Source: Candidatus Korobacter versatilis
GTDB taxonomy: Bacteria; Acidobacteriota; Terriglobia; Terriglobales; Acidobacteriaceae
DNA length: 64,000 bases
Assembly (NCBI GenBank): GCA_016185395.1
Contig: JACPNR010000004.1
Location: 62,001 to 126,000 of the forward strand
Direction of reading: 5' to 3'
The position numbers and the translations under genes are program-made. The notes beneath the pieces are model-generated. The model had not been told where the DNA came from. It made no database searches and worked only from the letters and a program-made list of their open reading frames with translations. Within the stretch, counting starts at the first letter, position 1; each line of letters opens with the position of its first letter. Below, piece after piece: positions 40,674 through 49,245 of this stretch.

Positions 40674-41603
40674 CTATACGTTGAACCAGGGCGTGACCCA
40701 CACATACTTGATGTGGAACAACAGGCGTATCGCGATCTTCAGCGGCAACGAGACCATGAGCAGCATGAGGAACATCATGGTGTTGTATTGCAGGAAGCTC
40801 ATGCGCGCGTAGTCCTTGGGGTTGTAACGCTTGAACAGCGTGTGCAGCCCGAGACCGCCGATCACGAAGTACGCGCCAACGGCGAGCAGGCCGAAAATGC
40901 CCTTGAGCGGCTGCGTGGTAAGACCGAAGAGGTCCGGCAAGTCACGATTGACCTCGTAGACGATCTTGTTGTGGTCCCAGGTCTGTCCGGGCCAGAACCA
41001 CAGCCAGCCTGGTCCGCGGATGAAGGTGCCGATGATGATCATCGAGACCCAGAGCACGATGAAGCCGAAGAAGAAAGTGCTGATAGAGAACTTGCGCTGC
41101 TTCCAGGTGTAGTAGCCGGAGCCGAGCGGGTTCGTGTCGATATAGGGGATGGCCATCAGCCCGATGATGATCAACGTGGGCATGACGACGCCGGCGATCC
41201 ACGGGTCGAAATAGACGAGCATCTCCTGCAACCCGAGGAAGTACCACGGCGCCTTGGCGGGGTTCATGGTGAGGTTCGGGTTGGCGGGCTCTTCCATGGG
41301 CGCGTTGAGCGTGATGGACCAGACCATGAGGATGATGGTGACGATAATGGCGGCAAGGAATTCCACGCGCAGCAGGAACGGCCACACGTGGATCTCTTTC
41401 TGCCAGCCCGGCTGCCAGGGATATGTTTTCCGGTGATGCGTCTTGGCGAGCGCCGGATCGGCTTCGAGCTGGGCGATGAGCGCGTCGTTGGCGCGGGCCT
41501 GCTTCCACGCCAGCCAGCAGTAGAAGACGACGAGCGGCAGCAGCGCCACGATGGGCACGTTGTCGGGGGTTGAAGAGATCTCCCAGAGCTGTCTCCAATC
41601 CAT
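40674..41603 (-). CDS. Cytochrome b C-terminal half (subunit IV-like) of a bc-type complex
   Basis: 309 residues. The N-terminus has an extra helix (about 18-34) and a soluble linker, then a helix near 75-97. The segment NPAKAPWYFLGLQEMLVYFD (about 118-137) corresponds to the quinol-oxidation-site region of cytochrome b/subunit IV. It reads APWY where mitochondrial-type proteins have PEWY. Five or more further helices follow. The split of cytochrome b into N- and C-halves in separate genes resembles b6f and some anaerobic bc complexes. It lies 114 bp upstream of the octahaem gene. Confidence 0.85.
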   Translation of the reverse strand: MDWRQLWEISSTPDNVPIVALLPLVVFYCWLAWKQARANDALIAQLEADPALAKTHHRKTYPWQPGWQKEIHVWPFLLRVEFLAAIIVTIILMVWSITLNAPMEEPANPNLTMNPAKAPWYFLGLQEMLVYFDPWIAGVVMPTLIIIGLMAIPYIDTNPLGSGYYTWKQRKFSISTFFFGFIVLWVSMIIIGTFIRGPGWLWFWPGQTWDHNKIVYEVNRDLPDLFGLTTQPLKGIFGLLAVGAYFVIGGLGLHTLFKRYNPKDYARMSFLQYNTMMFLMLLMVSLPLKIAIRLLFHIKYVWVTPWFNV

Positions 41604-41638
41604 CAGTTCACCTCACCCGGTAGGTCCTGGTTGGTGAG

Positions 41639-41709
41639 ATCCTTCGCGCGCTGCGGCGCGCTCAGGATGACACGCGCGGAGAGAGCCCTTGCTTCGCTCA
41701 GGATGACAC
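41639..41709. repeat. Two ATCCTTCG...CAGGATGACA palindromic repeats in the cytochrome b intergenic gap
   Basis: First copy 41639-41673: ATCCTTCGCGCGC-TGC-GGCG, then CGCTCAGGATGACA. Second copy 41686-41709: CTTGCTTCGCTCAGGATGAC. These are CAGGATGACA variants of the CGGAATGACA family at 11129-11236. They fill the space between the two cytochrome b genes. Confidence 0.65.
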
Positions 41710-41721
41710 GGAGGCGGTTCA

Positions 41722-42669
41722 TTAGCGGCGCGCCTCCTTCACTTCGCTGGCGAGTATCACGGGCGCTGGCCCGGAGATGCCGCCATCCTTACGCACGCGC
41801 CAGAAGTGCACGATCATGAAGATGGAAGCAATGATGGGAATGCCGATGCAGTGCCAGATGTAGGCGCGCAGCAGGGCGTTCGCGTCCACGATGGAGCCGC
41901 CGAGCAGGCCGAAGCGGACGTCGTTGTACGGCGTCATGCCCAATTGCGAGCCGAACGGACCCTCGTGGCCGAGCATGGGAGTGGCGCGCGCCATGTTCGT
42001 GCCGACCGTGACCGCCCAGAAGCCGAGCTGATCGTCGGGGAGCAGGTAGCCGGTGAAGGAGAGCAGCAGCGTGAGCACCAACAGGATGACGCCGACGTTC
42101 CAGTTGAACTCGCGCGGCTTCTTGTAGGAGCCGGTGAGGAAGACGCGGAACATGTGCAGCCACACCGCGATGATCATCAAGTGGGCGGCCCAGCGGTGCA
42201 TATTACGCAAGATCTTGCCGAACGGGACGTCGTGCTCGAGGTAGAGGACGTCGCGGAAGGCCTGCACCTTGGTGGGATGGTAATAGAACATGAGCAGGAC
42301 GCCGGTGAACGTCAGCACGATGAAGAGATAGAAAGTGATGCCGCCCATGCCCCAGGTGTAGTTGTAGCGCACGGCGTCGCGATTGATCTTCGCCGGATGC
42401 AGGTGCAGGAAGACGTTGGAGAGCACGCCGAGGGCGCGGTTGCGCGGCGTGTCGTCGTGCTTGTGGCGGAAGATGGAAGTGAAGATCTGGGTCTTGGCCG
42501 GGTCCTTCGCGGCCTCGACCTGGTCCTTGACCTTTCCCTTCATCTCGTCAGGCAGGGACTTGATGTCGTCTTTGAACGAAGTGAGCAGGCCTTTACCGTT
42601 GCCGGCAGCGGGCGGCGCCTTCTTTTCCGGCGGCGGCGTTTTTTCGGGAATCTTGGTTTCGTCAGCCAT
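41722..42669 (-). CDS. Cytochrome b N-terminal half of a bc-type complex
   Basis: 315 residues. A long charged cytoplasmic N-terminus (about 1-90, Pro/Lys-rich then helical) precedes four membrane helices. The bis-His haem b ligands are in two pairs: NMHRWAAHLMIIAVWLH (helix B) and YIWHCIGIPIIASIFMIVH (helix D). FTGYLLPDDQLGFWAVTVGT is the conserved segment after helix C. This half carries both b haems and contributes to the quinone sites. The extra N-terminal extension is not part of standard cytochrome b. Confidence 0.9.
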   Translation of the reverse strand: MADETKIPEKTPPPEKKAPPAAGNGKGLLTSFKDDIKSLPDEMKGKVKDQVEAAKDPAKTQIFTSIFRHKHDDTPRNRALGVLSNVFLHLHPAKINRDAVRYNYTWGMGGITFYLFIVLTFTGVLLMFYYHPTKVQAFRDVLYLEHDVPFGKILRNMHRWAAHLMIIAVWLHMFRVFLTGSYKKPREFNWNVGVILLVLTLLLSFTGYLLPDDQLGFWAVTVGTNMARATPMLGHEGPFGSQLGMTPYNDVRFGLLGGSIVDANALLRAYIWHCIGIPIIASIFMIVHFWRVRKDGGISGPAPVILASEVKEARR

Positions 42670-42681
42670 GTGCCTCAGTCC

Positions 42682-43752
42682 TTATACCGACAGGAAACTG
42701 TTCGGCTTGTTGAAGTCGCTGGTCTCGTAGGGCACACCCTTGGGCCACTGGAACAGCCGGCTGGTGTCCACCACGATCTGGCCGGTGGGATCGAGCTCGA
42801 TGTGCGCGCGGTCCATGGGACGCGGCGCGGGGCCCTCGAAGTTGACGCCTTCGGAGTCGTAGCCGGAGCCGTGGCACGGACACTTGAACTTGTTCTCCGC
42901 CGGCTTCCAATCGGGCGTGCAGCCGAGGTGCGTGCAGCGCGCGTAAATGACGAAGAGACGGTCGGGCGTGCGGTCCACCCAGATGCGGTACTGCGCTTGC
43001 CACTTGGTGTCGACGCCGATGGCGTAGTCGCTGGGGTATCCGACCTTGAAGACGGTGCTGGGCTCGAAGAGCGTCCGCGGCAGGAAGAAGCGGAAGAAGG
43101 CGAGCAGCCAGGCGGCGAGGAAGGCGACGATGGCGCTCCACACCAGGCGGCGGCGCGTGCGATCGATCTCGAGATTGCGCGGGCCCACGGAGGAGAGGCC
43201 TCCGGCGGCGGCGGCCTTCGAGGTACCGACGGCTGGAGTGCCGACGTAAGTATTCGCAGTGGTGCCGCGCGCTACGGTCGCGGCTGCACTCGGTGGCGGT
43301 TGGGTTGCGCCAGCGGCGGGACGCGGGGCGGGAGCTGCCGGCTTCGGAGTCCCCGGCGCTGCGGGTGCGGGAGGCGCCGGCGCGGCGGGAGCGTCACCGG
43401 CGGGGACGAGGCCGGCTTCTTCCGGCGTGAGCAGCGGCATTCCCATCTTCTTTCTATAGGCATTCTCGGAGGCGAAGCGGGAGGCGCTGAGCTTCTGCAC
43501 GGGCGCGCCGGAGGGGGCGGGCGCGGGCGGGGCGTTGGTGGGATCCGGGACAGCGGTCGAGGCGGGCGCTTGCGGGACGGGCGGAGGCACCGCGGCTTTC
43601 GTCTGGCTGCCTGCGGGCGTGGTGGCGGGTGCGGCCCCGGAAAGCTGCGCGGCGTACTCATCCATCGTCAGCGGCGGCAGGCCCTGGCGCTTGCGATACG
43701 CGTTCTCGGCTGCCAGTCGCGATGTGCTGATCGGTGCTTGTTCATCAGCCAT
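42682..43752 (-). CDS. Rieske iron-sulfur protein with a long repeated N-terminal extension
   Basis: 356 residues. The C-terminal Rieske domain has CTHLGC and CPCHGSGYD, providing the 2Cys-2His ligands of a [2Fe-2S] cluster. A membrane helix (about 203-225) anchors it. The first 200 residues are unusual: a Pro/Ala-rich chain with a duplicated motif, SRLAAENAYRKRQGLPPL (about 11-28) and SRFASENAYRKKMGMPLL (about 91-108), 80 residues apart. This segment should be cytoplasmic. It is second in the operon after hemH, 25 bp downstream, and precedes the cytochrome b gene by 12 bp. Confidence 0.9.
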   Translation of the reverse strand: MADEQAPISTSRLAAENAYRKRQGLPPLTMDEYAAQLSGAAPATTPAGSQTKAAVPPPVPQAPASTAVPDPTNAPPAPAPSGAPVQKLSASRFASENAYRKKMGMPLLTPEEAGLVPAGDAPAAPAPPAPAAPGTPKPAAPAPRPAAGATQPPPSAAATVARGTTANTYVGTPAVGTSKAAAAGGLSSVGPRNLEIDRTRRRLVWSAIVAFLAAWLLAFFRFFLPRTLFEPSTVFKVGYPSDYAIGVDTKWQAQYRIWVDRTPDRLFVIYARCTHLGCTPDWKPAENKFKCPCHGSGYDSEGVNFEGPAPRPMDRAHIELDPTGQIVVDTSRLFQWPKGVPYETSDFNKPNSFLSV

Positions 43753-43777
43753 GGATATCGGTGTCCTCTAGTCCCGG

Positions 43778-44791
43778 TTAATCCGCTGCCATCAAACTTT
43801 CGTTCTCTATCGCCGTGGCCGGCGGACGCACGCATTCGAGCACAAGATCCGCCAGTGCGCGGATGAATGTGGGTGAGTCGTTCAGCCCGGGCGTCATCTC
43901 GAACTGCCGGATGCCGAGCGACATCGCCTGCGCGCGCGCTTCGTGGTCAATCTCGCCGAGCGTTTCCACGTGGTCGGAGACGAAGGCGATGGGGACGATG
44001 CATACGTCTTTTATATTTGCCGCTGCCATGTCGCGCACAGTGGTACGCAGCGATGGTTGCAGCCACTTGCTCGCGCCCACCTTCGATTGGTAGCAGAGGC
44101 GGTGTGGGTTGCGCCATCCACCGCGCTGCATCACCAGCGCGACCGTCTCTTCTATCTGCCGCTGGTAGGGATCGCCCTTCGCGATGACGGCGACCGGGAC
44201 GCTGTGCGCGCTGAAGACCAGCTCCGCTTGTTCGGGATGCGGGAAGCGCGCGAGCGTGCTCTCGATCTTTTCGCAGATGGATTCGAGATATCCGGGATGG
44301 GTGTAGAACTCGCGGAAGATCTCGGTGGGCCACTCGGGTTTGGTCTTGCGCTCCCATTCGTTGAGGCTGCTGCCGGTGGTGGTGGTCGAGTATTGCGGAT
44401 ACATCGGCAGCAAAATCACTTCGTCCACATCGGCGATGCGGAGTTGCGCGATGGCTTCCTGCGTGAAGGGGTACCAGTAACGCATGGCGACCACGCAGAC
44501 AGCGTCGATGCCTTCGCGGCGCAGTTCGGCTTCGAGGGCGCGCGCCTGCTGTTCGGTGTGGCGCCGGATGGGCGAGCATCCGCCTATGACTTGATAGTGG
44601 TGCTCCACATGCTTCGCGCGCGTGGTGGAGATGAGCTTGGCTAGAGGACGGCGTCCGAGGCGGGCGAAGGGGAAATCAATGATGTCGGGGTCGCAAAACA
44701 GATTGAAAAGGAAAGGTTCTATCGCCTGGAGGGAATCAGGCCCGCCGAGCTGGAAGAGCACTACGCCGGTACGACGCTTGTCTTCAGCCAT
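43778..44791 (-). CDS. hemH: Ferrochelatase
   Basis: 337 residues. It inserts iron into a porphyrin (protoporphyrin or coproporphyrin III) to make haem. Motifs: LFQLGGPDSL at the N-terminus, IGGCSPIRRHTEQQ, LPMYPQYSTTTTGSSL, catalytic His in FSAHSVP and Glu in VSDHVETLGEI. It heads the operon that encodes the haem-rich bc-type complex, so haem supply and haem use are co-expressed. A TACACT -10-like box lies about 25 nt upstream on the minus strand. Confidence 0.95.
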   Translation of the reverse strand: MAEDKRRTGVVLFQLGGPDSLQAIEPFLFNLFCDPDIIDFPFARLGRRPLAKLISTTRAKHVEHHYQVIGGCSPIRRHTEQQARALEAELRREGIDAVCVVAMRYWYPFTQEAIAQLRIADVDEVILLPMYPQYSTTTTGSSLNEWERKTKPEWPTEIFREFYTHPGYLESICEKIESTLARFPHPEQAELVFSAHSVPVAVIAKGDPYQRQIEETVALVMQRGGWRNPHRLCYQSKVGASKWLQPSLRTTVRDMAAANIKDVCIVPIAFVSDHVETLGEIDHEARAQAMSLGIRQFEMTPGLNDSPTFIRALADLVLECVRPPATAIENESLMAAD

Positions 44792-44868
44792 TGTGTGAAC
44801 AACTCACGCGAGGCGAACGGACGAGTGTAAAGAATGGCGCGCGTTGCCGTCAAATGCTGTGGAGGTGG

Positions 44869-45900
44869 TCAGCTCGCGCTGGCGGAGGCGGGGACTTGGT
44901 GCATCGCTTCCATGACGGCGTCGGCGAACTCGCTGGTGGTTCCGCTGCCGCCGACGTCCTTGGTGAGCTTGTCTTTCTTGCGGCGGTAGACCTCGTCGAG
45001 CCCGGCGCGCATGCGGTCGGCGGCTTCGATCTCACCGAGGTGACGCATCATCAGGATGCTCGACTGCAAGACCGCGGTCGGGTTGGCGATGTTCTTGCCG
45101 GCGATGTCCGGCGCGGAGCCGTGCACGGCTTCGAAGATGGCGCACTCGTGTCCGAGGTTCGCGCCGGGGACCAAGCCGAGTCCGCCGACGAAGGCGGAGC
45201 AGAGGTCGCTGATGATGTCTCCGTAAAGGTTCTCCATCACCAACAGGTCATACTGATAGGGATTCATGACGAGCTGCATGCAGGTGTTGTCCACGATGTG
45301 CTCGCCGTAGGTGATCTCGGGATACTCCTTGGCCACCGCGCGCGAGCAGCGCAGGAAGAGGCCGTCGCTCAGCTTCATGATATTGGCCTTGTGGATGGCG
45401 TGCACCTTCTTGCGCTTCTCACGGCGGGCATACTCGAACGCCCAGCGCGCGATGCGCGTGGACGCCTTCTCGGTGATGATCTTCAGGCTCTCGACCACGC
45501 CTGGCACGACTTCGTGCTCGATGCCGGCGTAGAGGCTCTCCGTGTTCTCGCGGACGATGATGAGGTCCACGCCGGGATAGCGCGTGGGAATCCCGGGCAG
45601 GTTATAGATAGGACGGAAATTGCAGAACAGCTCGAACTTCTTCCGCAGCGCCACGTTGATGGAAGGGAAGCCGCCGCCGATGGGCGTGGTCACCGGGCCC
45701 TTGAGGCCGACCTTCGTCCGCTCGAGCGACTCGGTGAGCTCGTGTGGGATGTACTCGTGGAACTTTTCGTAGGCTTCCGCGCCGGCCGCGAAGCTTTCCC
45801 ATTCGAACTTTACCCCGGTCGCTTCCAGGACGCGCACGACTGCGCCGACCACTTCGGGACCGATACCGTCCCCGGGAATGAGCGTTACCTTGTGCGCCAT
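44869..45900 (-). CDS. NAD-dependent isocitrate dehydrogenase (IDH/IPMDH family)
   Basis: 343 residues. It oxidatively decarboxylates a 2R,3S-hydroxy acid. TLIPGDGIGPEV, VALRKKFELFCNFRPI, VRENTESLYAGIEHE and NLYGDIISDLCSAFVGGLGL resemble the small NAD-type isocitrate dehydrogenases (eukaryotic IDH3-like) more than LeuB. The leucine-specific loop is lacking, and no other leu gene is near. It ends 2 bp after the nrdR stop region, so the two are probably co-transcribed. Tartrate or homoisocitrate dehydrogenase cannot be fully excluded. Confidence 0.85.
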   Translation of the reverse strand: MAHKVTLIPGDGIGPEVVGAVVRVLEATGVKFEWESFAAGAEAYEKFHEYIPHELTESLERTKVGLKGPVTTPIGGGFPSINVALRKKFELFCNFRPIYNLPGIPTRYPGVDLIIVRENTESLYAGIEHEVVPGVVESLKIITEKASTRIARWAFEYARREKRKKVHAIHKANIMKLSDGLFLRCSRAVAKEYPEITYGEHIVDNTCMQLVMNPYQYDLLVMENLYGDIISDLCSAFVGGLGLVPGANLGHECAIFEAVHGSAPDIAGKNIANPTAVLQSSILMMRHLGEIEAADRMRAGLDEVYRRKKDKLTKDVGGSGTTSEFADAVMEAMHQVPASASAS

Positions 45901-45902
45901 CG

Positions 45903-46376
45903 CTATTTCGCCTTCGCCGTAGCTTTATCTTTCAGCAGGTCTTTGAGCTCGGTCATGAACTCTTTCACGTCTTTGAAATCCATGTAGACGGACGCGAAGC
46001 GGACGTAGGCCACTTTATCGAGCTTCTTCAGCCGCTGCATGATCATCTCGCCGACCTCGCTGGTCTTGCGCTCGCGCTCGGCCGAGTCGATGACGTAGCT
46101 CTCGACCTCGTTGACGATCTGCTCCATCTTCCCCATGGAGACCGGCCGCTTCTCACACGCGCGCAGCACGCCAGCCAGGACTTTCTGGCGGTCGAACTTC
46201 TCCCGCCGTCCATCTTTCTTCACCACCATGTACGGGATCTCGTCGATGCGCTCGTAGGTGGTGAAGCGCTTCTCGCACTTCAGGCACTCACGGCGCCGGC
46301 GTATCGATTCGCCTTCCTTGCTCTCGCGCGAATCGACGACCTTGTCATTGACGAACCCGCAAAATGGACATTTCAT
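45903..46376 (-). CDS. nrdR: Transcriptional repressor NrdR
   Basis: 157 residues. A zinc ribbon with Cys3, Cys6, Cys31 and Cys34 (MKCPFC and [14 protein letters not shown]) precedes an ATP-cone (about 49-139) with [20 protein letters not shown]. It senses dATP/ATP and represses ribonucleotide reductase genes. No nrd gene is in the window. The Lys/Ala-rich C-terminal tail is slightly longer than usual. The isocitrate dehydrogenase follows immediately. Confidence 0.95.
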   Translation of the reverse strand: MKCPFCGFVNDKVVDSRESKEGESIRRRRECLKCEKRFTTYERIDEIPYMVVKKDGRREKFDRQKVLAGVLRACEKRPVSMGKMEQIVNEVESYVIDSAERERKTSEVGEMIMQRLKKLDKVAYVRFASVYMDFKDVKEFMTELKDLLKDKATAKAK

Positions 46377-46386
46377 GGAAAGGCGG

Positions 46387-46392
46387 ATTCTA
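46387..46392 (-). promoter_or_regulatory. -10 element directly upstream of nrdR
   Basis: The minus strand reads TAGAAT, 10 nt before the nrdR ATG. It fits the near-leaderless pattern. Confidence 0.35.
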
Positions 46393-46400
46393 CCATTGGC

Positions 46401-47474
46401 TCAATGTTTCGCAGACGGATTGCGGTGCGACTCGGCTTCCAGCTGGCGCAGGCTCACGTGCTCCCGGCGCGCCAGCACCAGCCCGGCGGGGATGACGGCC
46501 ATGAAGGTGATGAGCCAGAGCATGATGCCGCAGCTGGTCGCCAGGACCGGCGGTACAAAAAACATATTGGCCAACACCGCGATGGTCGCTAGTTGGGAGC
46601 CCCCGCCGATCCCAGGGAGCTGCAAGACGGACCCAGCCATACTGGAGACCATGAGGAGAACCACGTGAGCGAAGGCTATGTTGTGCAGCGCGGGCGCATC
46701 GGCGGGATAGGCCCGAATCACTTGGAAATAGGCGAGTCCCACCACAAGCCATATACAGAGCGATATACCCAACAATTGAACGAAGGAGGAAGCGTCGTGG
46801 ATAGTGTTCAGGCCCTCGCCGAAAGCTCGTACGCGCTGCGCAGCTAAGTGCCCTAAGTGGGGGGCCCAACGATTTACGTGACCTTCGATCCACCCAGCGA
46901 GTCGCTCACCGTTGCGTCGTATAAGAAACGCGACGGAAACACCGATCAGGACCAACGCGACCAAAGCCCAACCTGCCACCCGCCATTTCCCTAAGGCATC
47001 CGGTGAGTCACTGAAAAGCGGCACTGTATTGAGAGCACCAGAGAAGATCAACAGTGCGAAAAGTAGTGTTACGGAGGCCGTGTCGAAGAGCCGCTCGACA
47101 GTCCAAACCGCGAGCTGCGAGGGGACAGATAGGTTTTCCCGCCGCGCAATCAGATATGGCCGAATGAATTCTCCGGGCCGGCCCAAAAGGGCCAAACCGG
47201 TGAAGCCGATGAACTGAGGCGGAGTAAGGCTAGCCGCACTTGCCTTGCAAACCGGCCGCAGGAAAACCTTCCAGCGCACGGCCCGCAGGTAGTACACGGA
47301 GTAGATGAGCGCGATGGCCGAGAGCAGACGTTTTAAGTCCGCTCTCTTTGTTACCGCGATGAATCCTTCTGGGCCTCGCCATTGAAGGTGCATCCAGGTC
47401 CGAGCTTGGAGATAGACGAGCGCCGCCAGTGCAGTGAACACCAGCGCGAAGATGAAGGCGCGACGCTTCGTCAC
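46401..47474 (-). CDS. UPF0104/LPG-synthase-type transmembrane protein (flippase-like)
   Basis: 357 residues, about eight membrane helices. Family marks are LLGRPGEFIRPYLIARRENL (about 96-115) and WTVERLFDTASV (about 124-135). This is the lysylphosphatidylglycerol synthetase transmembrane (AglD/UPF0104) family, of which some members flip lipid-linked molecules. The soluble aminoacyltransferase domain of MprF is absent. Codon use is somewhat less GC-biased than in the neighbours. The gene ends 8 bp upstream of the nrdR promoter box. Confidence 0.8.
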   Translation of the reverse strand: MTKRRAFIFALVFTALAALVYLQARTWMHLQWRGPEGFIAVTKRADLKRLLSAIALIYSVYYLRAVRWKVFLRPVCKASAASLTPPQFIGFTGLALLGRPGEFIRPYLIARRENLSVPSQLAVWTVERLFDTASVTLLFALLIFSGALNTVPLFSDSPDALGKWRVAGWALVALVLIGVSVAFLIRRNGERLAGWIEGHVNRWAPHLGHLAAQRVRAFGEGLNTIHDASSFVQLLGISLCIWLVVGLAYFQVIRAYPADAPALHNIAFAHVVLLMVSSMAGSVLQLPGIGGGSQLATIAVLANMFFVPPVLATSCGIMLWLITFMAVIPAGLVLARREHVSLRQLEAESHRNPSAKH

Positions 47475-47517
47475 CCTGTGACAGTAAATGACGGCAGCCG
47501 TCAGTGGCTAGGGGAGG

Positions 47518-48255
47518 CTAATCGCCGGAGGGAGGAACGGTCGCCGTAGCGACCGTCTTGGCCGCCTTCCTGGAGAGGGACTTCTCTTTCGCGGCCGTCT
47601 TCTGCTGCGCGAGCTTTTTGGCGTTGTAATCGCGGATGATGCGGCGGATGTAGGCCTGCGTCTCGCGATAGGGCGGCACGCCGTGATACTGCGCCACGCG
47701 CTGCGCGCCCGCATTGTAGGCAGCCAGGGCTTTCACCGCGTCACCGTTGTATTGCTCCAGCAAGGCGCGCAGATGGCGCGTGCCCGCGTCGACGTTGGCG
47801 GCGGGATCGTAGGCGTCTTTGACTCCCAGCGTGCTCGCCGTCTGCGGCATGAGCTGCATCAGGCCCTGGGCGCCCTTGGGAGAACGAGCGCGCGGATTGC
47901 CGGAGCTCTCGGCGCGGATGACGGCCTCGATGAACTCCTCGTCGATCTGATGTTTGCCGGCGGCGGTGGCCGCGAGTTGATGCACGTCGAGAGCGGCAGA
48001 CGCCGGGGAGGCGGGCGACAGAGTTACCGTGGGTGCGGGCGCTATGTACTCTTCGCGCTGTATCTCCGCGATTTCGCTGCTCGCGACTTCCACGTAACCG
48101 CCCGTGCTCACGTAGAGACGGGTTTTGTCCCCGGCGACCTCGCGGCGTTCGTGCCGAACTTCGAAGCCGTTGCGCAACACCGCGACGTCGGCCGCGAGGG
48201 CGGGCAGGGCGATGCCCAGCACGGCGCCGGCGACGAGTTTTTTCAGCGGCAGCAC
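47518..48255 (-). CDS. Periplasmic lytic transglycosylase (SLT domain)
   Basis: 245 residues. Signal peptide about 1-21 (GAVLGIALPALAAD). An N-terminal beta-rich segment (about 22-70) precedes the SLT/lysozyme-like domain (about 95-215). The catalytic Glu116 lies in IRAESSGN, followed by PKGAQGLMQLMP and YNAGAQRV. It cleaves peptidoglycan between MurNAc and GlcNAc with anhydro-ring formation. The tail is Lys/Ala-rich. It is transcribed away from the HAD gene, with a 144-bp gap upstream in which nothing was recognised. Confidence 0.92.
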   Translation of the reverse strand: MLPLKKLVAGAVLGIALPALAADVAVLRNGFEVRHERREVAGDKTRLYVSTGGYVEVASSEIAEIQREEYIAPAPTVTLSPASPASAALDVHQLAATAAGKHQIDEEFIEAVIRAESSGNPRARSPKGAQGLMQLMPQTASTLGVKDAYDPAANVDAGTRHLRALLEQYNGDAVKALAAYNAGAQRVAQYHGVPPYRETQAYIRRIIRDYNAKKLAQQKTAAKEKSLSRKAAKTVATATVPPSGD

Positions 48256-48399
48256 TGCTTCGTTCTCCTAAGGGTCGCGGCAACGCTACTCGCCTCACGC
48301 TGGCGCGCTTGGCCCGGCTGCGTCGCCCCGCGCCCGCCGCTCGCACGATCCGGTGCTCGCTTTGGGCCCACCGCTATTGTAACCAGCGCGAGGCCCGAT

Positions 48400-49239
48400 T
48401 CAGAGGTCAATCAATTCCTCGATGGCGACGGCCACCCCGCTCTGGTCGTTGGGCAGGGTCACCCGCCAGCCATTCTGCTTGAGCTCATTGGATGCATTGC
48501 CCATCAGCACGGGGAGGCCGGCGAACTCGAGCATTTCCAGGTCGTTGTAGTTATCGCCGATAGCCATGACCTCGGCGCGGGCATAGCCGCGGTGCGTGGC
48601 CCAGCGCGCGAGCGCGTGTCCCTTGGAGCAGCCCTGGTTGAGGACATCGACGATGCAGAGATCGCGGTGGTCATACTGGGTGCGCAACACGGTGACGTCC
48701 TTCGCGGCCTTGCTGTCGGCGAGCTGGTCGAGCGCCTCGCGCATGCGCGCGACCGTGCCGCAGAACATCATCTGGATAGGATCAGCAACGAGCGCGCGTT
48801 CGACGGGGATGACGAACTCGAGGAAGTGGATGTTCTTTTCGAGCCAGCGCTGGATGCTCTGCGTGAGTTCGTCCATGCGCTCGAGCACGAGGGCGCCTTT
48901 TTCCTCCTTGTCAAAGGTGATGACGAGGTTGCCGCGGAAGCGGTCCATCCCGGCGACCAGGCTGCGCGCGGTCGCGACCGGCAACAGGTCGCGATGGAAG
49001 GATTCCCCCTGGCTCGACTTCGTGACGGCGCCGTTCGAACTGATAAGCCACAGGTCGAAGCCGAGCTGCTCGGCGATGGGCAGCGCGAAGGCGTGCCGCC
49101 TGCCCGTGCCCAGGACGATCTCCACGCCGGCGGCGTGGGCGCGCCGCAGCGCCGCCAGGTTCGCGGCGGAGATCTGAAAGTTGGGATCGAGCAGGGTGCC
49201 ATCGATGTCGATGGCCAGGAGTCGAATGGCATGCTTCAC
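48400..49239 (-). CDS. Cof-type HAD hydrolase
   Basis: 279 residues. It starts at GTG 49237-49239. Motif I is LLAIDIDGTLLD, with both catalytic Asp residues. Motif II Thr/Ser lies in ISSNGA, motif III is the conserved Lys in KGHALARWATH, and motif IV is AIGDNYNDLEML. The C2-type cap between motifs II and III identifies the Cof subfamily (phosphatases for sugar phosphates or cofactors). The substrate is not predictable. It is divergent from the PLDc_N/TPR protein gene, with 69 bp between them. Confidence 0.9.
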   Translation of the reverse strand: MKHAIRLLAIDIDGTLLDPNFQISAANLAALRRAHAAGVEIVLGTGRRHAFALPIAEQLGFDLWLISSNGAVTKSSQGESFHRDLLPVATARSLVAGMDRFRGNLVITFDKEEKGALVLERMDELTQSIQRWLEKNIHFLEFVIPVERALVADPIQMMFCGTVARMREALDQLADSKAAKDVTVLRTQYDHRDLCIVDVLNQGCSKGHALARWATHRGYARAEVMAIGDNYNDLEMLEFAGLPVLMGNASNELKQNGWRVTLPNDQSGVAVAIEELIDL

Positions 49240-49245
49240 CTTTCG

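Noticed and set aside
41806..43866. 686-codon plus-strand frame across the cytochrome b and Rieske genes
   Set aside because: Spans two convincing minus-strand genes; low-complexity Gly/Arg/Val-rich translation with no domains.
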